The position numbers and the translations under genes were made by a program. Positions 1 through 7,910 of a DNA stretch of 18,514 nucleotides are shown here, one piece after another. The stretch comes from CAYOEZ01 sp964402955 (GTDB lineage: Bacteria > Chloroflexota > DTOL01 > DAOUCN01), in NCBI GenBank assembly GCA_964402955.1, contig CAYOEZ010000077.1:1-18514 (forward strand), in the 5' to 3' direction. Positions within the stretch are counted from its first letter, which is position 1. The number at the start of each line of letters is the position of its first letter. Under the pieces are notes generated by a model, which was not told where the DNA came from, did no database searches, and saw only the letters and a program-made list of their open reading frames with translations.

Positions 1-1
1 C

Positions 2-1819
2 AAGGAAGTACCAAAGGAAGTCACCAAGCTCGTCGAGAAGCCCGTCGAAGTGACCAAGGTGGTCGAGAAAGTCGTCGAGAAGGTCGTGACCCCCACTCCT
101 GTCCCGCCGAGTGCTGCGGCTCTGGCCCGGGCGCAGACCCTCAACGTCGCTCTCGGCGGTCGCATTGCCGATCCCACCAACCTGAATCTCTACGCCCCTG
201 GGGTCAGCCGCTCAGGTACTGGTTTGCACCAGATGATCTACGAGTACTTCTTCTATGACAACCTGCAGACCGGCGAGTACATCCCCTGGCTGGCGGAGAA
301 GTACGAGTACAACAAGGACTTCACGGCCATCACCGTCTATCTGCGCAAGGGTGTGACCTGGAGCGACGGCAAGCCCTTCACCGCCGACGACGTCGTCTTC
401 ACCTATCAACTTCTGGCGGCCAACCCCAAGATGACCTGGGCATCCGAGGCCAACAAGTGGGCCAAGTCGGTGGAGAAGATCAACGACCTCACCGTGAAGA
501 TCAACCTGACGTCAGCCAATCCGCGTTACCACCTGAACCGCGAGGCATTCCCCGCCGTCGGCATCTGGGGCGGCCTGACCGTCCTGCCCAAGCACGTGTG
601 GGAGGGCAAGGACCCCCTGACCTTCAAGAACTCGCCACCGGTGGGGACAGGCGCCTACAAGCTGGCCAATGCGACAACCACGTCCGTGACCTACGAGCGT
701 CGCGATGACTGGTGGGGGATCAAAGTCTTCGGTGTGACGCCTGCCCCGAAGACGGTCAACTTCGTGTACGTTGGCGATGAGACCAGCACCGCCCTGGCCC
801 TGGCCGCCAACGAGCTTGACACCCCCAATATTGGCATACTCACCGTTGGCTCCTACAAAGAGGTCGTCAAGCGGAACCCGAACGTGAAGGCCTGGTACAA
901 AGATGCCCCCTACGCCTGGCTAGATCCCTGTCCGCGGGCCCTGATGGTGCAAAACGCCAAACCGCCGTGGGACAAGAAGGAAGCCCGCTGGGGTCTCTCG
1001 TACCTGATCAACCGCAAGGCAGTCGTGGACCTGGCCTACGAAGGCACGACCACGCCTGCCTGGGGCATTTGGCCGAACTACGACGGCCTGAAGCCCTACT
1101 TCGATGCCGTCAAGGACCTCAGAGACAAGTACCCGACCGATGCCTACGACGTCAAGAAGGGAGAAGCGCTGTTGACCTCGGCCGGCCTCAAGAAGGGAGC
1201 CGATGGCGCCTGGCTGGGAGCCGATGGCAAGAAGATAACGCTGAACTACGTTGTGAACTCCGCCAGCACCGAGGAAATGAAGGTGTCGGCTGTGGTCGCC
1301 GATCAACTGCGGGCAGCGGGGTTTGATGTCAAGGTTCAGCCGATGTCTGACCCGGCGCTCCCCAGCGCCACTCTGCGTGGCGAGTACGACATCAGGGGGA
1401 CTCAGTCCTTCTGCCCCGGCTACATCTATGACAACCTGGAGCTCTTCCACAGCAAGTATTACGTGCCGTTGGGAGAGTCCGCACCATGGTACGAGCGCAA
1501 CTCCTTCCGCTACAAGAACTCTGCCTTTGACAAGATCGTAGACGAGATGGCCGCCACCTCGCCGACAGACGTGGCCAAGATCCAAGACCAGTACAAGCGG
1601 GCCATGGCCATCTGGTTCGACGAGTTGCCCGTGATCCCCATCGTGCAGGCGCCGGCGCTCGTGCCGTTCAGCAGCACCTACTGGACGGGCTGGCCCTCGG
1701 CCGATAACCCGTGGATGATGCCCGTGAGCTGGTGGGCAACCTTCAACCTGGTGATCACGGGCTATCCCGCGCCGGCCACCGGGAAGTGGGTCGGCGGCAT
1801 CAAGGCGGCCGGCAAGTAA
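2..1819 (+). CDS. ABC transporter solute-binding protein, family 5 (peptide/oligosaccharide type), 5'-truncated
   Basis: Extracytoplasmic binding protein that would deliver a peptide or oligosaccharide-like solute to the permeases encoded downstream. The frame is open from base 2, so the start, signal peptide and any lipobox lie outside the window; the GTG at 50 is internal. The first visible residues form a tether of Lys/Glu/Val repeats (VEK-VVEK-VVEK) ending in TPTPVPP, as is usual between the lipid anchor and the fold in Chloroflexota binding proteins. The mature SBP_bac_5 fold follows, with typical stretches such as LRKGVTWSDGKPFTADDVVFTYQ and VGTGAYKL, and ends in AAGK. About 605 visible residues fit the family. 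It is first in an A-B-C-D-F operon. Family assignment is secure; the ligand is unknown, and Chloroflexota use this family for sugars as well as peptides. Confidence 0.93.
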   Translation, partial: KEVPKEVTKLVEKPVEVTKVVEKVVEKVVTPTPVPPSAAALARAQTLNVALGGRIADPTNLNLYAPGVSRSGTGLHQMIYEYFFYDNLQTGEYIPWLAEKYEYNKDFTAITVYLRKGVTWSDGKPFTADDVVFTYQLLAANPKMTWASEANKWAKSVEKINDLTVKINLTSANPRYHLNREAFPAVGIWGGLTVLPKHVWEGKDPLTFKNSPPVGTGAYKLANATTTSVTYERRDDWWGIKVFGVTPAPKTVNFVYVGDETSTALALAANELDTPNIGILTVGSYKEVVKRNPNVKAWYKDAPYAWLDPCPRALMVQNAKPPWDKKEARWGLSYLINRKAVVDLAYEGTTTPAWGIWPNYDGLKPYFDAVKDLRDKYPTDAYDVKKGEALLTSAGLKKGADGAWLGADGKKITLNYVVNSASTEEMKVSAVVADQLRAAGFDVKVQPMSDPALPSATLRGEYDIRGTQSFCPGYIYDNLELFHSKYYVPLGESAPWYERNSFRYKNSAFDKIVDEMAATSPTDVAKIQDQYKRAMAIWFDELPVIPIVQAPALVPFSSTYWTGWPSADNPWMMPVSWWATFNLVITGYPAPATGKWVGGIKAAGK

Positions 1820-1833
1820 GCGGCGACAGTCCG

Positions 1834-1870
1834 CGCAGAGGGCGGCGTTGCGCGATCTGCGCCCTCTGCG
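1834..1870 (+). promoter_or_regulatory. Intercistronic hairpin 1 between binding-protein and permease genes
   Basis: The 11-base arm CGCAGAGGGCG (1834-1844) is exactly complementary to CGCCCTCTGCG (1860-1870), with a 15-base loop. It starts 15 bases after the binding-protein stop and has no U-run, so it looks more like an mRNA-stabilising or attenuating hairpin than a classic terminator. Such hairpins commonly keep binding-protein mRNA more abundant than permease mRNA. Confidence 0.6.
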
Positions 1871-1900
1871 AGCGGGCCCCGTGCGTAACAAGACGTTTCA

Positions 1901-1930
1901 GCCGCCGCCAGACGCACGTCTGGCGGCGGC
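1901..1930 (+). promoter_or_regulatory. Intercistronic hairpin 2, near-perfect 30-base palindrome
   Basis: GCCGCCGCCAGACG (1901-1914) pairs without mismatch with CGTCTGGCGGCGGC (1917-1930), leaving only CA between the arms. The structure ends 22 bases before the permease ATG at 1953. Together with the preceding hairpin it makes a strong barrier between the first two genes of the operon. Confidence 0.65.
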
Positions 1931-1952
1931 TGGAACCCTGTGGACTCTGCCA

Positions 1953-2963
1953 ATGATTGCCTATCTACGATACCTTGGCGCGCGCGCCCTGCTCTGGGCG
2001 GTGACCATTGTTGTCGCCGTCACTGTCGTCTTCGTTGTCCCGCGCCTGACTCCTGGCGATCCCCTGAGCGCGGTCTTCAGCAGGTTGGCGGCCGTCGGCG
2101 GCAGCCTCAACGCGCCCGAGATGATCGCACATTACAGAGAGCTTTTCGGCCTGGACCGCAGCATCGGGGAGCAGTACCTCAGCTTCCTGCGTGAGCTGGC
2201 CCGGGGTAACCTGGGCTACTCCATCAGCAATTTCCCGTCCAACGTGTTGGACATTGTGCTGCCATCCCTTCCCTGGACGATCGGCCTTCTCACGTTAACG
2301 ACCATCTTCAGTTGGATTCTCGGCTCGCTGATCGGCGCTGTCGTGGGCTGGCGAGGCGGCCGCTCCAAGTTTTTCCAGGCCCTTGTCCCGATCGCGCTGG
2401 TGTTGTATGCGACCCCCTATTACATCCTGGCCATCATCCTCATCTTTCTTTTCGCCTTCACCTGGCGTATCTTCCCCTTGTCGGGCGCTTACTCCGTGGG
2501 CCTGCGGCCCGAGTTGACCCTCAAGTTCGCCCTGGACGTGCTCCATCATGCCGCGCTGCCAGCCCTGAGCATCATCCTGGTTTCCCTGGGCTGGTGGTTC
2601 CTGAGCATGAGGAGCCTGATCACCAGCCAGAAGGGCGAGGACTACATCTTGCTGGCCGAGGCAAAGGGACTACCCGACCGACACATCCTCTGGAAGTACG
2701 CCTTCCGCAACGCCATGCTGCCGCAGGCGACAGGTTTGGCCCTCTCGCTGGGGCACATCGTCGGCGGCGCCCTGATCACCGAGGTCATCTTCGCCTACCC
2801 CGGCCTGGGCTGGGTGATCTACAATGCCATCAAGAGCCTTGATTTTCCCGTGATCCAGGGGAGCGTGCTCCTCCTCATTGTCGCGGTAACCACGACCAAC
2901 TTTGTGATCGACCTGTGCTATCCACTGATTGACCCGCGGATTCGCCAGGCCGGGAGGGAATGA
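1953..2963 (+). CDS. ABC transporter permease, DppB/OppB type
   Basis: Inner-membrane permease, 336 aa, one half of the heterodimeric channel of a peptide/nickel-class importer (BPD_transp_1). The open frame reaches back to 1848, but that stretch is formed by the two hairpins. ATG 1953 gives a normal DppB N-terminus with a first membrane helix at about residues 9-30. The TPGDP motif, the Asn-Leu-Gly-Tyr-Ser segment of the periplasmic loop, further hydrophobic helices and the cytoplasmic EAA-type loop (AEAKGLPDRHILWKYAFRNA) are all visible. That loop contacts the ATPases. The stop is followed after six bases by the next permease start, so translation is probably coupled. Confidence 0.92.
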   Translation: MIAYLRYLGARALLWAVTIVVAVTVVFVVPRLTPGDPLSAVFSRLAAVGGSLNAPEMIAHYRELFGLDRSIGEQYLSFLRELARGNLGYSISNFPSNVLDIVLPSLPWTIGLLTLTTIFSWILGSLIGAVVGWRGGRSKFFQALVPIALVLYATPYYILAIILIFLFAFTWRIFPLSGAYSVGLRPELTLKFALDVLHHAALPALSIILVSLGWWFLSMRSLITSQKGEDYILLAEAKGLPDRHILWKYAFRNAMLPQATGLALSLGHIVGGALITEVIFAYPGLGWVIYNAIKSLDFPVIQGSVLLLIVAVTTTNFVIDLCYPLIDPRIRQAGRE

Positions 2964-2969
2964 GTCGCC

Positions 2970-3794
2970 GTGCTCCTGAACAACAGGAAGTTCACGCTCG
3001 GCATGAGCGTGATTCTGCTGCTAGTGCTCTTGGGGTTCATAGGGATGGGTCTGACCCAGCCAGAGATGCGCCGCACGGGCGCGTATCCGGTGCGGCTTCC
3101 TCCGGGACCGGGCGCCCCGCTGGGTACCGATTCCATGGGCCGGAGCATCGCCGTTCAATTGAGCGAAGCGCTCCTTAATTCGCTGCAGGTTGGCCTGCTG
3201 GCAGCCACCCTGGGCACAGTATTGGGCGCGCTGGTCGGCTTTGCCAGCGGCTACTTCGGCCGCGCCGTGGACGCCCTGCTGCGCATCCTGATTGACGTGT
3301 TCCTTTCTGTCCCCTCCCTTGTGTTTCTGATTCTGATCGCGTCGCTGGTCAGAGGCGTGAGCGTGCAGGCGGTGGCGCTGATCATCGGCGCCTTTGCCTG
3401 GGCGTCGCCGGCCCGCCAGACCCGCGCCCAGGTGCTGAGCCTGAAAGAGCGGGCGTTTGTGAAGCTGAGCCGCCTATCGGGCATGTCTGGTCTGGAGATC
3501 ATTGTCCTGGAATTGATCCCCAACATGCTGCAGTGGCTGGGGGCCAACTTTGTCAATGCCTTTCTGGCTGCTGTCTTGGCCGAGGCGGGGCTGTCGCTGC
3601 TGGGGCTGGGACCGCAGAAAGAGATGACCCTGGGCATGATGCTCTACTGGGCGTTGAGCTATGGGGCCATGCTACAGAATCTTTGGTGGTGGTGGCTGAT
3701 CCCGGTCTTGACCCTCATGCTCCTGTTCCTTGCGCTCTATTTGGTGCACCTGGGGCTGGACGAAGTGAGCAATCCCCGGCTGGCGGCGCGGTGA
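2970..3794 (+). CDS. ABC transporter permease, DppC/OppC type
   Basis: Second membrane subunit of the importer, 274 aa, with a short cytoplasmic N-terminus, one helix at about residues 10-29, the usual extracytoplasmic GTDSMGRSI motif (family: GTDxxGRD), and five further hydrophobic segments. GTG 2970 was chosen because GGGAGGG at 2952-2958 lies about 11 bases upstream; ATG 3003 is a weaker alternative that would cut into the first helix. The EAA loop is degenerate: the usual EAA..G reads KLSRLSG (about residues 161-167), while the following IPN and GLSLLGLG segments are normal. The gene abuts the next one, its TGA ending one base before the ATPase GTG. Confidence 0.9.
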   Translation: MLLNNRKFTLGMSVILLLVLLGFIGMGLTQPEMRRTGAYPVRLPPGPGAPLGTDSMGRSIAVQLSEALLNSLQVGLLAATLGTVLGALVGFASGYFGRAVDALLRILIDVFLSVPSLVFLILIASLVRGVSVQAVALIIGAFAWASPARQTRAQVLSLKERAFVKLSRLSGMSGLEIIVLELIPNMLQWLGANFVNAFLAAVLAEAGLSLLGLGPQKEMTLGMMLYWALSYGAMLQNLWWWWLIPVLTLMLLFLALYLVHLGLDEVSNPRLAAR

Positions 3795-4927
3795 GTGAGC
3801 AATGTGATGCCTGAAGAGAAAAAGCCTGTCCTCGATGTGCAAGACCTGCGGGTGTACTACAACACCCGCAAGGGGCCGATCAAGGCCGTTGATGGAATCA
3901 GCTTTCAAGTCCACCCGGGCGAGCGCTTTGGCCTGGTCGGCGAGTCAGGCTGCGGCAAGTCAACCACGGCCATGGCCTTGCTGCGCCTGATCCAGCCGCC
4001 GGGCGAGATCGTGGGGGGCGAAGTTCGGCTTGATGGGGTGGACATCGTCACGCTGAACAGCGAGGACTTGCGCAAGACTCGCTGGAACCAGATGTCACTC
4101 ATCCCGCAGGGAGCGATGAACTCGCTCAACCCTGTGATGCGCGTGAGCCAGCAAATTGAAGACGTGATCATCGTCCACGAGGGCAGCCAGGCGCGTCACG
4201 AGATCCGTCAGCGCATCAAGACGCTGCTGGGTACACTCGGCCTGCCGCATCGGGTCGCCAATATGTACCCGCATGAGCTGAGCGGAGGCATGAAGCAACG
4301 CGCGTGCATTGCCATGGCCATTGCCCTGCACCCGCGGCTGATCATTGCCGATGAGCTGACAAGTGCGCTCGATGTGGTGGTGCAGCGCGTCGTGACGCAA
4401 ACCCTGGTAGACGTGCAGGAACAGATTGGAGCGTCGCTGATCCTGATCGGGCACGACATGGGCCTGCAGGCGCAACTGGTGCATCGCCTGGCGGTGATGT
4501 ATGCCGGCTGCATCGCCGAGATCGCCGGCGTNNNNNNNNNNNNNNNNNNNNNNNNNNNNNNNNNNNNNNNNNNNNNNNNNNNNNNNNNNNNNNNNNNNNN
4601 NNNNNNNNNNNNNNNNNNNNNNNNNNNNNNNTGGTGCATCGCCTGGCGGTGATGTATGCCGGCTGCATCGCCGAGATCGCCGGCGTAGATGACATCTTCG
4701 CCGACCCGCTGCATCCGTATACTCAGCTTCTCATTTCGTCGGTGCCCACGATAGAGGAGCGCAAGACCCTGCGGGCGATTCCCGGCCTGCCGCCGGGGCT
4801 GCTGCATCCGCCGCCCGGCTGCCTGTTCCACCCGCGCTGCCCCTATGCTGTGGACCGTTGCAAGACAGAGAGGCCGGTCTTGCGCAGTGTTGGGCCGGAG
4901 CGCATGGCGGCGTGCCACCTGCGCTGA
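3795..4927 (+). CDS. ABC transporter ATPase, DppD/OppD type, interrupted by an artificial assembly gap
   Basis: Cytoplasmic ATPase that powers the importer. P-loop GESGCGKST at residues 49-57, Q-loop LIPQGAMNSLNP, signature LSGGMKQR, Walker B LIIADELTSALD (Leu replaces the usual Pro of ADEPT) and switch His in LIGHD. After the gap come the C-terminal oligopeptide-transporter hallmarks DPLHPYTQLL and CLFHPRCPYA. As written the frame breaks: 4532-4631 are Ns and bases 4632-4686 repeat 4477-4531. Deleting the 155 redundant bases brings both halves into one frame and gives a normal protein of 325 aa. The GTG at 3795 directly follows the previous stop; ATG 3807 is an equally possible start. Confidence 0.9.
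4477..4686. other. Scaffold gap of 100 Ns bounded by identical 55-base contig ends
   Basis: Bases 4477-4531 are identical to 4632-4686, with exactly 100 Ns (4532-4631) between. This is what a scaffolder writes when two contigs that overlap by a k-mer length are joined by read pairs but not merged. Collapsing the duplicate restores the ATPase frame, so no biological sequence is likely to be missing. Confidence 0.93.
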
Positions 4928-4938
4928 GCCAAAATAGC

Positions 4939-4955
4939 CAGACCCGCGAGGTCTG
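4939..4955. repeat. Short palindrome, CAGACC-CGCGA-GGTCTG type
   Basis: CAGACC (4939-4944) and GGTCTG (4950-4955) are complementary around the loop CGCGA. It sits in the 46-base gap between the two ATPase genes, just before the ribosome-binding site GAAAGAGGA of the second. The same plan (A-A/G-A-C-C, loop ending CGA, G-G-T-Y-T) recurs at 12408-12422. Confidence 0.45.
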
Positions 4956-4973
4956 AAAGAGGACGGACCTACC

Positions 4974-5966
4974 GTGCCATCACCCTTGCTGGAAGTCCGA
5001 AGGGCGAGCAAGGTCTTCGGCAGTGGCTTCATCAAGAAACAAGCCACGGTGGCCCTGGATGACTTCTCCCTGACCATCCCCACAGAACCGGCGAGCATCA
5101 CTACGATTGCCGGCGAGAGCGGCAGCGGCAAGACGACGCTGGCCAATCTCGTGCTCGGCTTTATGCGCCCCACGAGCGGCCAGATCCTCTATAAGGGCAC
5201 AGACATCGCCCGCCTGTCGCGCCAGGGGCAACTCGACTACCGGCGGCAAGTACAGGCTGTCTTCCAGGATCCCTACGAGGTCTACAATCCGATCTACAGG
5301 GTAGACCACGTGTTCAAGGTGATCATCAGGAAGTTTAAGCTGGCGCAGGGCAAGAAGCAGAAGCAGGAGTTGATGGAGCACAGCCTGGAGGTAGTCGGCT
5401 TGCAGCCGGGCGAGGTGCTGGGCAAATATCCGCATCAATTGAGCGGCGGACAGCGCCAGCGCGTCATGCTGGCGCGAGCCTTCTTGCTCAAACCACCCCT
5501 GATCGTCGCCGATGAGCCAATCTCGATGCTCGACGTATCGTTGCGGGCGATGGTGCTCGACATCATGCTGAAGCTGAAGAGCGAGTTTGGCATCTCGTTT
5601 CTCTACATTACGCATGATCTATCAACAGCCTATCAGATCAGCGACCACCTGTTCATCCTCTATCGCGGCTCGATCGTGGAGCATGGCCCCGCCACGACAG
5701 TGATCAAGACGCCCCAACATCCCTATAGCCGCCTGCTGGTTCAGTCAATTCCTGTTCCCAACCCGAAACGGAAATGGGCTGGCCGCGTCTCTATACCAGT
5801 CGAGGAAGAGCTGGGCATCGCCATGGCGGCGGGGTGCAAGTTTGCCTCGCGCTGTCCCCAGGTGATGGCGGTCTGCCGTCAAACTGCACCCCAACTGGCA
5901 TCTGTGGGTGAAGAGCAGCGCGTGGCGTGCTATCTGTACACGCCACAAGAAGCGAAGGAACACTGA
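4974..5966 (+). CDS. ABC transporter ATPase, DppF/OppF type
   Basis: Second nucleotide-binding subunit of the importer, 330 aa. P-loop GESGSGKT at residues 47-54, Q-loop VFQDPYEVYNP, signature LSGGQRQR, Walker B LIVADEPISMLD and switch His in YITHD. The C-terminal oligopeptide-transporter domain carries the family features (TPQHPYSRLL, then a Cys-containing CKFASRCP stretch). GTG 4974 is used, with GAAAGAGGA at 4955-4963 ten bases upstream. It ends the operon. No convincing terminator follows within 100 bases, so transcription may run into the degenerate region downstream. Confidence 0.93.
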   Translation: MPSPLLEVRRASKVFGSGFIKKQATVALDDFSLTIPTEPASITTIAGESGSGKTTLANLVLGFMRPTSGQILYKGTDIARLSRQGQLDYRRQVQAVFQDPYEVYNPIYRVDHVFKVIIRKFKLAQGKKQKQELMEHSLEVVGLQPGEVLGKYPHQLSGGQRQRVMLARAFLLKPPLIVADEPISMLDVSLRAMVLDIMLKLKSEFGISFLYITHDLSTAYQISDHLFILYRGSIVEHGPATTVIKTPQHPYSRLLVQSIPVPNPKRKWAGRVSIPVEEELGIAMAAGCKFASRCPQVMAVCRQTAPQLASVGEEQRVACYLYTPQEAKEH

Positions 5967-6212
5967 CCAGTACAGCGGTTTCGATTTTAGTGGCGCAATC
6001 TTCCACGGGCCTCTGCTAAGTACGCCTGGAGGCGCCGCAGGAGCTCCGTCAGCGCTTTCTGTGCCTTGCGCCCCTGGTCGGCGGGACTTCAACGCCCAAA
6101 ATGGCTCTGGGTGCTGCTGTACTTGGGCTTCAAGAGGGCTATGACAGTGCGGGAAAGCCTCCAGTAGCCGTCCAGAAGGCAGCGATGGTTGCCCGGAGCG
6201 CTCTTTCTGGCC
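5967..6212. other. Non-coding or decayed sequence after the ABC operon
   Basis: No intact gene is visible. Read on the minus strand in one frame there are coding-like fragments separated by a stop at 6089-6091, the later one rich in Lys/Leu/Arg (RKAQKALTELLRRLQAYL, about 6010-6070). I do not recognise the family. It could be the eroded end of a transposase or of another gene lost together with the neighbouring pseudogene. Confidence 0.35.
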
Positions 6213-6534
6213 TTATCCGGGCTCCCGCACACAGCCAGGGACAGGCCCAGAAACAGGATCGAAACCGCTGTGAATAACGACCTTTGTGCCAAGCGGCGTC
6301 CAGGCATACAACCAGGCCGCGTCTGTAAGATTGACGTTGACGCAGCCGTGGCTCACGTTCTGGCCGAAGTTGTTGTGCCAGTATGTCCCATGAATGGCAT
6401 AGCCGGCATAGAAAAACATATCCCACCTGCTGGCTGGCCAGGACGCTGGCGTTGCTGTCGGCCGACACAAAGGTGGGGGCAACCAGAGCGATTAACACCA
6501 CACCCGTGATCAGAACGAGAATCCACTTTGTCAT
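6213..6534 (-). pseudogene. L,D-transpeptidase (YkuD domain) remnant with internal deletion and frameshift
   Basis: Minus-strand reading starts at ATG 6534 with a clear signal peptide (MTKWILVLITGVVLIALVAP, then a short Ser/Ala-rich stretch). Near 6412-6430 the sense moves to another frame that encodes the end of a YkuD domain: FFYAGYAIHGTYWHNNFG, then SHGCVNV with the catalytic Cys, then GTKVVIH. The first half of the catalytic domain is absent and the two remaining pieces are out of frame, so no active peptidoglycan cross-linking enzyme can be made. In intact relatives (known family pattern) some 60 or more residues separate these pieces. An assembly error could mimic the frameshift but not easily the missing half. 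Confidence 0.8.
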
Positions 6535-6630
6535 GTACGACCTCGCCAATCGTCCGCTCAGCCGAGAGTGTGCGCCCAGTTTTGCGCCGTCTCCTATTAT
6601 GTCCCCGCAGGCGGACATCCCACGACTCAG

Positions 6631-6659
6631 TTGCACCCGCCCGGCCAATCTGCTATCAT
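6631..6659 (+). promoter_or_regulatory. Probable sigma-70-type promoter for the UroD-family gene
   Basis: TTGCAC (6631-6636), 17 bases, then TATCAT (6654-6659). The -10 matches the consensus in five of six positions; the -35 is weak. The predicted transcript would start near 6666, just before the 16-bp repeats, placing those repeats in the leader. Confidence 0.4.
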
Positions 6660-6670
6660 GTCGCCAGCCG

Positions 6671-6743
6671 AGCACAAACATCATATGCGACAAACATCAC
6701 GTGCGACAAACATCACCCGCGACAAACATCACCTGCGACAAGA
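6671..6743 (+). repeat. Four and a half tandem copies of a 16-bp unit before the UroD-family gene
   Basis: Unit GCGACAAACATCACNN: copies at 6671-6686 (diverged: AGCACAAACATCATAT), 6687-6702, 6703-6718 and 6719-6734, then a partial copy GCGACAAGA. Copies 2-4 differ only in their last two bases. The array ends at the ribosome-binding site AGAGGA of the gene starting at 6756. Possible roles are an iterated operator or a slippage-prone leader. Spacers of two bases exclude a CRISPR array. Confidence 0.85.
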
Positions 6744-6755
6744 GGATGTGTGGCC

Positions 6756-7769
6756 ATGACGACACCCCGCCAGCTCATGTACCGGACATTGGACTTCGCC
6801 AACCCCGGGCGCGTGCCGCGCCACCTGTGGGCGCTGCCCTGGGCCGAGATGTACCATCCCGGCGCCATCGACCGCATCCAGCGCGACTTCCCCGACGACA
6901 TCGCCAGCCCCAAAGGCATTCTCAAGACGCCGCCCAGGACGCAGGGCGCGCAATACGAAGTTGGCGTCTACGTGGACGAATGGGGCTGCACCTTCACCAA
7001 CTACCAGCGCGGCGTCATCGGTGAGGTCAAAGCCCCTCTGATCAAGGGGGAGAACTGGGAGGACACGGACAACCTGCGCCTGCCCGTCGAGTTACTCTCT
7101 GTGGACAAGGACGCAGTCAATGTGTTCTGCCGCAGCAGCGATCGCTTCGTCATGGGGGGCATGAACGTCAACCCCTTCGAGCGCATGCAGTGGATCAGAG
7201 GAACGGAACAACTCTATCTCGATCTCGGCCTGCGCACTCCGGGCATGTTTGAGGTGCTCAAGAGAATACACGACTTCAACTGCGCACTACTATCCATCCT
7301 CGCCGGCACAGAGGTGGATGCGCTCAGCGTCTTCGACGATTGGGGAGCGCAGCGCAGCCTGCTCATCAACCCCGGCCTTTGGACCGAGGTCTTCAAGCCG
7401 ATCTATCGCGATTACGCCCATATTGCGCACAGCCACGGCAAGCGCATCTTCATGCACTCCGATGGCTATACCCTCGACATTATCCCCCATCTGATCGACC
7501 TGGGCTTTGACGCCGCCAACCTGCAGCTCTTCTGCATCGGGCTGGACAAGTTGGAGCAATTCCGGGGCAAGATCACCTTCTGGGGCGAGATCGACCGCCA
7601 GCACCTGCTCCCCTACGCCTCACCCACCGAGATCGAGCAGGCCGTCGTCTCCGTCAAGGATGCGCTCTGGGCCAACGGCGGCTGCATCGCTCAGTGCGAG
7701 TTCGGCGCAGGCGCCAACCCAGACAATGTGTACAAGGTGTTCGAGACGTGGCAACGGATTGCCGGCTAG
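6756..7769 (+). CDS. Uroporphyrinogen decarboxylase-family protein (not HemE)
   Basis: Cytoplasmic TIM-barrel protein of the UroD/MtaA superfamily, 337 aa. ATG 6756 was chosen because AGAGGA at 6741-6746 precedes it and the protein then starts MTTPRQLMYRTLDF, typical of the family; the frame is open further upstream only through the 16-bp repeats. Visible family features are FDDWGAQRSLLINP, the HSDG strand (about residues 232-235) and a C-terminal CEFGAGANPDNV segment. The Arg-rich N-terminal motif of true HemE is missing, so haem synthesis is unlikely. Relatives of this type act in corrinoid-linked methyl transfer or demethylation, or have unknown roles in catabolic clusters. The substrate is unknown. 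Its TAG stop lies in the terminal repeat of the element that follows. Confidence 0.85.
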   Translation: MTTPRQLMYRTLDFANPGRVPRHLWALPWAEMYHPGAIDRIQRDFPDDIASPKGILKTPPRTQGAQYEVGVYVDEWGCTFTNYQRGVIGEVKAPLIKGENWEDTDNLRLPVELLSVDKDAVNVFCRSSDRFVMGGMNVNPFERMQWIRGTEQLYLDLGLRTPGMFEVLKRIHDFNCALLSILAGTEVDALSVFDDWGAQRSLLINPGLWTEVFKPIYRDYAHIAHSHGKRIFMHSDGYTLDIIPHLIDLGFDAANLQLFCIGLDKLEQFRGKITFWGEIDRQHLLPYASPTEIEQAVVSVKDALWANGGCIAQCEFGAGANPDNVYKVFETWQRIAG

Positions 7770-7910
7770 CAGCCTGTCGGAGAGAGTTGTCTCACCGCAG
7801 AGACGCAGAGTACGCAGAGGTTTTGATGGTTTTCTGTGCTCTTTCTCGGCGATCTCTGCGTCTCTGCGGTAGAAAAAGAACCCCCGCATCGGCTCTCCGA
7901 CAACCTGCTA
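7768..7910. mobile_element. Palindromic MITE-like element between two convergent genes
   Basis: A 143-base nested inverted repeat. Outer ends: TAGCAGCCTGTCGGAGAG (7768-7785) pairs with the complement of CTCTCCGACAACCTGCTA (7893-7910), with two mismatches in 18. Inner arms: ACCGCAGAGACGCAGAG (7794-7810) and its perfect complement (7854-7870). No gene lies within. Sequences built on CGCAGAGACGCAGAG recur in many environmental bacterial genomes (from memory). The element could be a transposase-dependent miniature element, a bidirectional terminator, or both. Confidence 0.6.

Noticed and set aside
920..1891. Minus-strand open frame opposite the binding-protein gene
   Set aside because: Antisense shadow; includes the hairpin region and shows no family signature.
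4208..5173. Minus-strand frame spanning the N gap
   Set aside because: Open only because Ns hide stops; antisense to the ATPase genes.
6089..6307. Minus-strand 72-codon frame with a hydrophobic start, possible lipoprotein
   Set aside because: It lies in another frame across the YkuD remnant; the hydrophobic part is likely chance. Kept only as coding-like debris.
6671..6743. CRISPR array
   Set aside because: The unit is 16 bases with two-base variable ends, so there are no spacers, and no cas gene is present.
6528..6755. Upstream extension of the UroD-family gene to 6528
   Set aside because: It would translate the promoter and the 16-bp repeats; ATG 6756 has a good ribosome-binding site and the family N-terminus.
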